64,000 nucleotides of DNA from Acidobacteria bacterium UBA2990 (GTDB taxonomy: Bacteria; Acidobacteriota; Vicinamibacteria; Vicinamibacterales; UBA8438), in the NCBI GenBank assembly GCA_002347025.1, contig DEAE01000005.1, positions 70,065 through 134,064 on the forward strand. The letters run 5' to 3'. Within the stretch, counting starts at the first letter, position 1; each line of letters opens with the position of its first letter. A program made the translations under genes and the position numbers. Under the pieces are notes generated by a model, which saw nothing but the letters and a program-made list of their open reading frames with translations, was not told the origin of the DNA and did no database searches. This document shows, one piece after another, positions 16,764-24,124 of this stretch.

Positions 16764-19304
16764 TTAGTCAGTGCTTTCCAAGGCAAATCGCCGGTAGATG
16801 GCCCGGGCTTCATCAAACTGAGAGAACACATGGTCACGTTCCTTGTTGTTGCGCCAGCCTGGCCAGTTTCCAGCCAAATCCTGCAGTTTGTCGATCCACC
16901 GAAGTGCGTAGTTGGCCGCGTCTGCGTTTCGGACCGCTTGGTCGCCCACCTGCAACCAAACAGGGTTCGTGAATCCTTGGGCATAGGCCACATCCAACGG
17001 GAACCGATCGGTTGGTTTTCCTTCAGCGCGTAGGTGGCACCATCCACTCTGGTCCACACGCCGGGTCAGCTTGAGCACTGCGGAATATCTGTCTCCGGTC
17101 AGAAGTGTTTCATGTACCGTTTCACCATCACAGACAAGCAGTAGCCTTTCAAGTGGCGTTATTGATTGTACCCGGCCGACGAACTCAGCAGAACCGCCAT
17201 TTGATGGGAAGTTGACCTGCTCGCCAGGTATTCGCCCATTGATAGTTAACTCAACGAGTGGGCCTGAAGACACAAATGCGTGACCCTTTTGTAAGCCAGC
17301 AAACCATGCATGCATGTCAAGTCCCTGAGGTCCGGTGTGTACGTAGGTGCGAACTGAACCGACAAGCTTTGATCGATGAAGATTGCTGATCGAATCTTCG
17401 CCACCGGTCGCGGTTACTCGGAGTCCGTTGTTCCACACAGCATATAGTGGGTAAAAGCCTGCCCGACTTGCATCAGACCACTCAACTGCATCGGTGGTGC
17501 CGAGCGCAGCATCGACGATGAAACCTTTGCCGCCGCCAAGATTGCCTCTGAGTGGGTCAGTATCTCCGCCAAAGGCATGTACATAGCCGACAGTAGCGCC
17601 TTGGGCTTTGGCCTTTCGGAACATGTCGGTGTTACTGGGATAGAGACTTTCGATGGCAGTTCCCTCGTAGCCCATTGTGAATGGTGAGATTAGGTGGTCT
17701 TGCATGCCGAACATAAAAACGTGACCGTAGAACGGCGGGCGGTATTCTTGCCCCACTACGACCAGCTTGTCTGTTGTCGAGGTTGAGTGTGGGCCACCAC
17801 CTGGCTCGAAATACTGGTAGTCGAGAATACGATTATCTTTATTGGCGATTTGCTCGAGTACGAGGTCTTGGTCTTCCGCCTCAGACATCATCAAGAGGTT
17901 TTCGAGCGTGTTGTGTAGGTTTCCCCCGTAGTTTGAGTGGACGTGCGTGGAGGCGCTATACCAGCCTTTAGCAGCCATGTCAGTCATCGGTTGGAGAGGC
18001 ACAGTTAGCGATGTAACTGCTCCTTCCTTGATGTCAAAGCTTTCGGTTTCCGGCCAGAACTCGAACCCTTTAACCGCGGTAAACGTACCTGGGCCGACGG
18101 GTAGCTCTACGGTGAAGATGCCTGTGCTGTGAAAGACGTGATCACCTCGGCCACTCAGTCTGGCGTAAGCGGTAGGGGGTGCGTAGAACTTCCCGTCTGA
18201 AGCCGTCAAATGGATCCGTGCTCCTGCTAAGTTCCCAGAAGTGCCGTCGGACGTCCTGACTGATAGGATTCCCATCGGACGCTTCCATTGTCGGCGGGTG
18301 ATCGAAATTGGCTGGATCGAGCCACCATGAGTTTCTAGCAAGGCAAGTTGTGGCAGTCCTCCTTTGTTGGTGATGAATGCAATCCATTCGTCGTCAGGTG
18401 ACCAGCGTGGATGGAACGCATCATGCTGGAAGAAGGTGAGTTTGTAGGGTTCGCCACCAGCGGTGGGCTGGACATATAGATTATTGAACTGGTCGGCTGC
18501 CCCGCGGGTTGAGCTATAAACGAACCGCTTCCCATCGCTTGCGATGTCTGGGCGGGTTCGATACAGGGTCTGTTCCTGCAAAACTGTAATAGCTTCCCGA
18601 ATTCCTCCTTCCACGGAGGGTACGCGCAGTACGTTGCCAGAACCCAAGGGGACACCTCGATTCGACACCAGTAACATTTCGTCGCTCTCGGGAAGCCAGG
18701 TAGGTGCAGTGTGCATGTCCCATGGGCCGAAATATAGCCGGTCTGAGCCAAAGTTATTGTCATGAGTGAGAGGCATTTCATCCCCAGCCCACCGGCCTTC
18801 AACTAGTGGGCGTACAGACACGTTGAAATAGCCGTTGGGCCGTGTCGAAACATAGGCAAGATGTGTTCCCTCTGGGGAAAACGTTGGATCGGCGTAGACA
18901 TGGAGGTCGTTGGTGAGTGCTCGAGTATCACCGTTTTCGAGATCAAGTAGTTCAAGCTGTACGCGCTCACCGTCGTAGTCAGCCGTGTAGACCAGCCAGC
19001 GTCCATCAGGCGAAAAATCTGGAGAGGAATGGTAGGCGTCCTTGCTGTACGTGAGCTCGTCTGCCCGCCTAGTTGCAAGGTCGACCCGCCAGATGGAACC
19101 ACTCATTGACACGGCGATTGACTTGCCATCTGGCGCCCAGCTTGGAGCCCACGGTGTAGAGCTTGGAGCTGGCGGGAAATAAAAATTGTGCATGTAATTC
19201 CCACCATGTTCGGAGGACGGGTAGCGGTCCGCCTGAGTGAAGACGGCTGGGTTCGTTCCAGTAATGATCAGGATGGTGACGGCAAGTGGTAAGACTGGTC
19301 TCAT
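16764..19304 (-). CDS. secreted TolB-propeller/CehA-McbA-type metallohydrolase fusion
   Basis: An 846-residue exported protein. A signal peptide is followed by a TolB/WD40-like propeller (about residues 45-340) with repeats such as SPDFSPDGRWLVY, DPTFSPEGTHLAYVS and HPRWSPDDEWIAF. The C-terminal half resembles CehA/McbA-family metallohydrolases of the PHP type: the H-x-H of STHVHSNYGG near residue 450, a later VVVGQEY and GYVHAFGGD. CehA members hydrolyse carbamate or phosphoester-like bonds; the natural substrate here is unknown. The gene lies 123 bases downstream of the lipoprotein amidohydrolase and is probably co-transcribed with it. Confidence 0.75.
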   Translation of the reverse strand: MRPVLPLAVTILIITGTNPAVFTQADRYPSSEHGGNYMHNFYFPPAPSSTPWAPSWAPDGKSIAVSMSGSIWRVDLATRRADELTYSKDAYHSSPDFSPDGRWLVYTADYDGERVQLELLDLENGDTRALTNDLHVYADPTFSPEGTHLAYVSTRPNGYFNVSVRPLVEGRWAGDEMPLTHDNNFGSDRLYFGPWDMHTAPTWLPESDEMLLVSNRGVPLGSGNVLRVPSVEGGIREAITVLQEQTLYRTRPDIASDGKRFVYSSTRGAADQFNNLYVQPTAGGEPYKLTFFQHDAFHPRWSPDDEWIAFITNKGGLPQLALLETHGGSIQPISITRRQWKRPMGILSVRTSDGTSGNLAGARIHLTASDGKFYAPPTAYARLSGRGDHVFHSTGIFTVELPVGPGTFTAVKGFEFWPETESFDIKEGAVTSLTVPLQPMTDMAAKGWYSASTHVHSNYGGNLHNTLENLLMMSEAEDQDLVLEQIANKDNRILDYQYFEPGGGPHSTSTTDKLVVVGQEYRPPFYGHVFMFGMQDHLISPFTMGYEGTAIESLYPSNTDMFRKAKAQGATVGYVHAFGGDTDPLRGNLGGGKGFIVDAALGTTDAVEWSDASRAGFYPLYAVWNNGLRVTATGGEDSISNLHRSKLVGSVRTYVHTGPQGLDMHAWFAGLQKGHAFVSSGPLVELTINGRIPGEQVNFPSNGGSAEFVGRVQSITPLERLLLVCDGETVHETLLTGDRYSAVLKLTRRVDQSGWCHLRAEGKPTDRFPLDVAYAQGFTNPVWLQVGDQAVRNADAANYALRWIDKLQDLAGNWPGWRNNKERDHVFSQFDEARAIYRRFALESTD

Positions 19305-19427
19305 TTGCGCCTCTGGTGGTTCGTGAACGGCTAGGTCTCAGCGAAAATAACCCTAGCTCAATCGCCAAATCAACTGCTGGGTCCTGGCTCAAAAGTCTTG
19401 CTCTCCCCGTAGTGACGACGGCAACGT

Positions 19428-20783
19428 TTACCAGGCAGAACGTAGAGCCTCTCGATCAAGCTCTTGTCCTCCGAGGTATACCGCTGCGATCTGCTTTGTA
19501 TTGCTGATGCCGTACATGGGATTCGCGTTTAGCACAATAAAGTCAGCTCGCTTCCCAGGGGTGAGCAGGCCGGTGTTGAGATCAAGTACCTCAGCAGGAG
19601 CGCTGGTTGCCACGGTTATGGCTTCGGCGGGTGAGAGTCCTGCCTCAACGAGTAACTCGAGCTCTCTGTGCTCCATGAACCCGTGAATGTGATCCTGGAC
19701 TCCGGTGTCGGCACCAAGAACCAGTCTGGCTCCAGCCGCTGCTAGCTTCTTTAGGCTCTGCTGCATGGCTGCATAGGATTCGGCTGCTGCGCTGGCGGAG
19801 CCAGGGTTCCTGTTTTCGAATGATGCCTCTATTCGGGACACCACCTGTGGCGAGACCGACTCCAGTAGCAGTGGGTCGCTGAGCCAGCTTGGCGGGGCAG
19901 TGTGCTGTCCACGTTCTGAGATCGACAAATTGGGCATCACGAACACATCGTTCTCGACAATGGCTGCGACGAGTCCGTCATCCATCTCGACATCGCGTGG
20001 GAGGTGAGCGAAACCATCTACGCCCGCTTCGACAAGTTCACGGGCGTCTTCCTGATAGAAAATGTGCGCGATCACTTGTAGCTGATGAGTGTGTGCCTCG
20101 TCGATGATGGGTTGATAGAGGTCCGCGGCGAGCTTGTCGACTGAGCCTCCCCGGTCGTCGACCCAAATCTTCACAAAATCAGCATTTGTGCTTGCAATTT
20201 CGCTAACGAGGCGACGCGCCTCCTCAGCGGTTGACGCACCGAGGGCCGTTTGCCGCATAGTAGGCGCTCCTGGTCCAGCATTGGGCCGGGCGATCCCACG
20301 AAATGCTGTGTGGATTCTGGCTCCTCCTAGGGTGCCAGCCTGTTGCTCTGCTTGTATCGTAAAAGCGAGCTCGCCTGGGTCGGTTCCAAGTGAAACGATC
20401 GTGCCAACTCCGTAGTAGGCATAGCGATTCAATTGGTCGATGATGTTTTCGCGAGTGTAGTTGGCGTAATCGAAGCTGAGGTCCTGAATAAACCCGAGAT
20501 GCCCATGTAGGTCGACCATTGTTGGCATGACCGTTTTTCCGGTCAAGTCGACGACCGTGGCACCTTCCGGTACCGTCACGTTAGCTGCTAGTCCGGCGGC
20601 CGTGATCTTGCCGTCGTCAACGAGCAGGACGCCACCTCCAAGGGGTGGTCCGCCGTCCCCTGTAATCAGGGTGGCGCCTTCGTAGGCTACGATAGTGCTC
20701 GTAGGTGCCTCAGGTTCGGTGCCACCGCAGGCAGCGAGCCAGAAAGTCAGCAAGGTGAAAGTTGCAAGTGGTCGATTGGTCAT
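19428..20783 (-). CDS. lipoprotein amidohydrolase (imidazolonepropionase/prolidase-like)
   Basis: A 451-residue amidohydrolase-superfamily enzyme carried on a lipoprotein signal (FWLAAC, lipidated Cys near residue 19). Visible features are VVDLTGKTVMPTMVDLHGHLG with metal-ligand His pair, FVKIWVDDRGG bearing the usual bridging Lys, IAHIFYQED and GVDGFAHLPRD with further His ligands, and LVLGADTGV with the Asp. Family members cleave cyclic amides or dipeptides. It precedes the CehA-type gene on the same strand, suggesting two extracytoplasmic hydrolases made together. Confidence 0.85.
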   Translation of the reverse strand: MTNRPLATFTLLTFWLAACGGTEPEAPTSTIVAYEGATLITGDGGPPLGGGVLLVDDGKITAAGLAANVTVPEGATVVDLTGKTVMPTMVDLHGHLGFIQDLSFDYANYTRENIIDQLNRYAYYGVGTIVSLGTDPGELAFTIQAEQQAGTLGGARIHTAFRGIARPNAGPGAPTMRQTALGASTAEEARRLVSEIASTNADFVKIWVDDRGGSVDKLAADLYQPIIDEAHTHQLQVIAHIFYQEDARELVEAGVDGFAHLPRDVEMDDGLVAAIVENDVFVMPNLSISERGQHTAPPSWLSDPLLLESVSPQVVSRIEASFENRNPGSASAAAESYAAMQQSLKKLAAAGARLVLGADTGVQDHIHGFMEHRELELLVEAGLSPAEAITVATSAPAEVLDLNTGLLTPGKRADFIVLNANPMYGISNTKQIAAVYLGGQELDREALRSAW

Positions 20784-20925
20784 CGTTGGCCTTCTTGGGT
20801 GAATTCTGATGTTGGGTTACGCTTACTAGGAGCCATTGTTTTGTAATTGTGACTGGCTGGGGCTTTTCGGTCAGGAGCAGTCAGGATTTAAATGTTTGAT
20901 GTATAAGATAGCCCAACTTCCTTTC

Positions 20926-21276
20926 TTAGCAGTAGTGCCAATGATCTTGGTGTGAGTAACTCTTAATGCTGTAGCGGGCTCTGTCCGATATTCGGAACAT
21001 AGCGGTTGAGGCTATCCATGCCGTCTCGCCAAAGGCATTGTGCCACACGACGCCGACGTGGGGCGCCAGCTCGCGGCGAGTCTCGTAGCGCAGCCGAAGC
21101 CCAGTCGCCACGGTGCTGAAGCCGGCCCCCAGCCCGCGGCCCAAGTCGTCACGGCCGAGGAGATCGAGCTCGACCAGCGGCTGGAGTACCAGCCGGTTGG
21201 TCAGGAGCAGCTCGTACTGCGCCTCGGCCCAGCCGGGCAACGTCAGGAGTACGACTAGGGTAAGAAGACGCCTCAT
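20926..21276 (-). pseudogene. copB: copB remnant: signal peptide fused to C-terminal barrel strands
   Basis: From the ATG at 21276 a signal peptide (LLTLVVLLTLPGWAEA) runs straight into YELLLTNRLVLQPLVELDL...ATGLRLRYETRRELAPHVGVVW. This is the C-terminal beta-strand region of the outer-membrane copper resistance protein CopB. The roughly 200 residues that should lie between are missing, in frame. After FGETAW the sequence stops resembling CopB and ends without the usual aromatic terminal strand. Two lines at 21061-21180 are 89 of 120 G+C by hand count, far above neighbours, so the piece was probably acquired and then decayed. A copA 3' end overlaps its start. Confidence 0.75.
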
Positions 21277-21374
21277 ACCTCCACCCGGACCTCTCGGAAC
21301 ATCCCGGCCGTCATGTGGAAGAGCAGGTGGCAGTGGAAGGCCCACCGGCCGAGCGCGTCGACGCGCACCCTAAA
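21273..21374 (-). pseudogene. copA: copA (multicopper oxidase) 3' remnant
   Basis: About 33 codons ending at the TGA at 21273 read as the C-terminal end of a CopA-type periplasmic multicopper oxidase. They carry DALGRWAFHCHLLFHM and AGMF, which is the type-1/trinuclear copper motif H-C-H-x3-H-x4-M. The frame is open only to a stop near 21416, so the remaining several hundred residues are absent. The TGA overlaps the copB start as ATGA, the arrangement expected of an intact copAB operon. No function is expected. Confidence 0.75.
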
Positions 21375-21422
21375 GCTGCACGCCAGCACGACTGGCACCG
21401 TGCTGCGAGACGGAGACGGTTG

Positions 21423-21845
21423 TTACCAGTCCCAGCGTTTCTCGGCTGCCAGCCAGTACGCCCAGCATTCTTGGCCGACACCTCGGTCAAGAAATTCTTG
21501 AGGTAGGGCGGTCATCGAACCCAAGTACTCGACGACCGTCCCATCGGCGGTCCATTCAGATCTGATGCGTCCGTAATACGGTGCGACCGGATCAAACTCG
21601 TTTGACTCGACAATTACAGTCTCGATGCGTACCAGCCACGCAGCCTCCCCCCCTTTACCGTTAGGGCCATAAAATCTCAGCTCATTGCCGTCTCTGACGA
21701 AATCGGTAACGAACGTGCTGGAGGCGATCTGGTCGGTGAACGAATTGAGGAGGATCTCGTTATTGGGTTGGATTGAGGTACATCCCACGAAGCTATAGGA
21801 GGCGACGAATGTGGCGGCCTGAAGCCAATAACGTGTCATCGACAT
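21423..21845 (-). CDS. small lipoprotein of unknown function
   Basis: A 140-residue protein with a lipoprotein signal (SYSFVGC, Cys near residue 22). The mature part has a single compact domain rich in aromatic residues (FYGPNGKGGEAAWLVRIETV, SEWTADGTVVEYLG, ECWAYWLAAEKRWDW). I do not recognise the family. The start is ATG at 21845 or 21839; the second overlaps the histidine kinase stop as ATGA. It is thus the third gene of the two-component operon, which suggests a part in metal or envelope stress, by context only. Confidence 0.6.
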   Translation of the reverse strand: MSMTRYWLQAATFVASYSFVGCTSIQPNNEILLNSFTDQIASSTFVTDFVRDGNELRFYGPNGKGGEAAWLVRIETVIVESNEFDPVAPYYGRIRSEWTADGTVVEYLGSMTALPQEFLDRGVGQECWAYWLAAEKRWDW

Positions 21846-23245
21846 CCTTCAGGATTTGCAGGCAAAGATTTGCGAGGCAACTGCACCCGGAAGCAGCTGC
21901 CCTCGCCGGCGACCGATTCGCAGACCAACTCGCCGCCGTTCGCCTCGATGAACGATTTTGCAATGGCCAGCCCAAGACCAACACCAATGTTTCCCGAAGC
22001 GTCTGGACCGTAACGATAGAACCGATCGAAGATGCGCTGTTGCAGATCGGGAGGGATGCCCGGTCCCATGTCCCGTACTTCGAGCGACGAGTGGGCACCT
22101 ACGGTGAACGTCCTGATCCGAATTTGGCTAGCCGAGGGCGAGTACTTGATGGCGTTGTCCACGATGTTGATGAGGGCCTGACGCAACACGACTCCGTCGG
22201 CGACGCAGAGAGCTGAATCCACACGCTCAACCGAGAGCGTCTGGTTTTTCTCCTCGGCGAGGACATCTAAATCCGAAACGATACCGTCAGCAAGTTCTCC
22301 CAGTTCGACGGTCTCCGCCTTAAGTTTGAGCGAGCCAATGTCAGACCGCGACAGTGTTAACAATCTGTCAACCAAGTCGGTCAGACGATTAACTTCTTCC
22401 AGCATGCTGCCGACAATGGTTCGATAGTCGGTGGCGTCTCTGTCTCCTCGAAGACCAACCTCGCCGACGCTGCGCATGACCGTGAGGGGCGTCCGCAGCT
22501 CGTGCGACACATCGGATGTGAATTGCCGCGCTTGCTGGAACGATTCCTCAAGTCGGTCTAGGAGCGCGTTGAAGGCGTTCACGAGGCGTCCAATCTCATC
22601 ACGCGGGTTGTCGAACGGCAGTCGCTCGTCGAGGCGATCGGCCGTGATTGCCTGAGCGTACTTGGTCATTCGTTCAAGCGGAGAGAGCGAACGACGGGCT
22701 AGCCAGTAACCGACTAGGCTGGTCACGGTCACGCTCAGCGGTAGACCGATTACCAAAACCAAGAAGAATTCGGCCAACTCCTCGCGCATGAAAAACTCGG
22801 ACCGACCGATTTGTATGACCACCGGCTGACCAGCGATGTTCGCTTGCCCGCTCAAGACCCGGAACGGGATACCATCGTTGGGCACGATAGCGATGCTTCC
22901 ATCGGCATTGTTCACGAGCCATTCACTTTCCGGCACTGGCGATCGTATGGCCACGGGCGTGCGGTAGATAGTTTCCCCGTCCGAATTTGAGACGTTGAGC
23001 CAAGGGTTGTTTTCAGGCCGTTCATCGTCTTCAAACCAGGTGAATCTGCCATCGGGGTTCTGCTGTGCCATAGTGGCGGCCCATCGAAAATCATTTCGCA
23101 GACGGTCGTCCAAACTCTGGGAGGCGTTCCGCACGATCAACGCGGACACTATGGTCGCGTACACCGCGGTGACCACGAGCATGGCTATCAGGTGGGTCAC
23201 TGTCAGGCGAGCTCGCAAGGTGCGTAGGAAGCGCCACCTTCTCAT
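21836..23245 (-). CDS. sensor histidine kinase, heavy-metal (CusS/CopS-like) type
   Basis: A 469-residue membrane kinase from the ATG at 23245. It has TM1 at about residues 15-37, a periplasmic sensor loop of about 120 residues, TM2 about 160-182, HAMP 183-236, the H-box SHELRTPL with phospho-His at 248, an N-box (NIVDNAIKYS) and G-boxes (DMGPGIP, GVGLGLAI). The layout matches the CusS/CopS family that senses periplasmic copper or silver. The start overlaps the response regulator stop as ATGA (23242-23245). Being next to a copAB remnant supports a copper signal, but the sensor loop has no obvious Met/His-rich patch. Confidence 0.88.
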   Translation of the reverse strand: MRRWRFLRTLRARLTVTHLIAMLVVTAVYATIVSALIVRNASQSLDDRLRNDFRWAATMAQQNPDGRFTWFEDDERPENNPWLNVSNSDGETIYRTPVAIRSPVPESEWLVNNADGSIAIVPNDGIPFRVLSGQANIAGQPVVIQIGRSEFFMREELAEFFLVLVIGLPLSVTVTSLVGYWLARRSLSPLERMTKYAQAITADRLDERLPFDNPRDEIGRLVNAFNALLDRLEESFQQARQFTSDVSHELRTPLTVMRSVGEVGLRGDRDATDYRTIVGSMLEEVNRLTDLVDRLLTLSRSDIGSLKLKAETVELGELADGIVSDLDVLAEEKNQTLSVERVDSALCVADGVVLRQALINIVDNAIKYSPSASQIRIRTFTVGAHSSLEVRDMGPGIPPDLQQRIFDRFYRYGPDASGNIGVGLGLAIAKSFIEANGGELVCESVAGEGSCFRVQLPRKSLPANPEGCR

Positions 23246-23976
23246 GGTTTCTCCTCCCGTAAAATGAATCCGACTCCTCGAACCGTGTGGATCAACTTCG
23301 TCAAGTTCCCACACTCGATCTTGCGTCTTAGCCTCGAGACGTGCACGTCGATGACGTTATTGAGTGTTACGCTGCGCGCCGTTTCAGGCCAAAGCTCACG
23401 GGCGAGGGTCTCTCGCGAGACCACCTGGTGGTCGTGCTGCATCAGGCACACCAGAAACTCGTACTCCTTGGCAGTGAGTTCAATAAATTGTCTGTTCCGC
23501 GTGACGTGTCGACTCTGCAGATCGATCTCGATGTCGCCAGCTATGAGTCGTTGCGCGCTCGCTATCGTGCCACGACGTAGCAACACCTCGATTCTCGCAA
23601 GCAGTTCAGCGAACGCAAACGGCTTGACTAGATAGTCGTCGGCACCGGCCCTGAGGCCGGTGACCCGGTCGGTCGTCGTATCGCGAGCGGTCAGGATTAG
23701 CACGGGTGTCCCGTCGTTGTCGTCACGCAGGGCTTTGAGAATGTCGAGTCCATCTCTGGTCGGTAGGCCGATGTCGAGAAGAACAAGATCGAACTGTTCA
23801 GTGTTGAGACGAAAGAAGGCCGCCTCTCCAGTTTCTTCAACCGTGACCCGATAATTTTCGCCTTCGAGGCCTTCTCGTAGGGCGTCGGCCACTTTGCGTT
23901 CATCCTCGACGATCAGTAGTCGGTGGCGAATGTTGTGGCTCGGAGTCTCCGAAGGCCTGTCGTTCTGCGTGGCCAT
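23242..23976 (-). CDS. OmpR-family response regulator (CusR/CopR-like)
   Basis: A 244-residue regulator. The receiver domain has the acidic pair VEDE, phospho-acceptor Asp68 in LVLLDIGLP, Thr in LILTARD and Lys in YLVKPFAF. The winged-helix DNA-binding domain begins near residue 145 (IDLQSRHVTRN) and contains LTAKEYEFLVCLM and the recognition segment DVHVSRLRRKI. The ATG at 23976 is preferred over a TTG at 23988. It is the first gene of the sensor operon and is divergent from the TonB receptor across 148 bases, which makes that receptor a likely target. Confidence 0.9.
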   Translation of the reverse strand: MATQNDRPSETPSHNIRHRLLIVEDERKVADALREGLEGENYRVTVEETGEAAFFRLNTEQFDLVLLDIGLPTRDGLDILKALRDDNDGTPVLILTARDTTTDRVTGLRAGADDYLVKPFAFAELLARIEVLLRRGTIASAQRLIAGDIEIDLQSRHVTRNRQFIELTAKEYEFLVCLMQHDHQVVSRETLARELWPETARSVTLNNVIDVHVSRLRRKIECGNLTKLIHTVRGVGFILREEKP

Positions 23977-24024
23977 AAACTTTCTCAATCTACACAGATG
24001 TAAGAATATCCCCGCGCTATGAAC

Positions 24025-24041
24025 CTGAACGTATCATTCAG
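24025..24041. promoter_or_regulatory. candidate operator between the sensor operon and the TonB receptor
   Basis: An interrupted inverted repeat CTGAA-N7-TTCAG lies midway in the divergent gap 23977-24124. OmpR-type regulators usually bind short repeats of this spacing. It is only five bases per arm, so chance is possible. Confidence 0.3.
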
Positions 24042-24124
24042 CATTTCTTAAGGCGTAATCCCGAGGGGAATTAGATAGTCTCAGTCTATTGTCGTGTTGA
24101 GCGAAAGATATAGCAGGGAGACCA

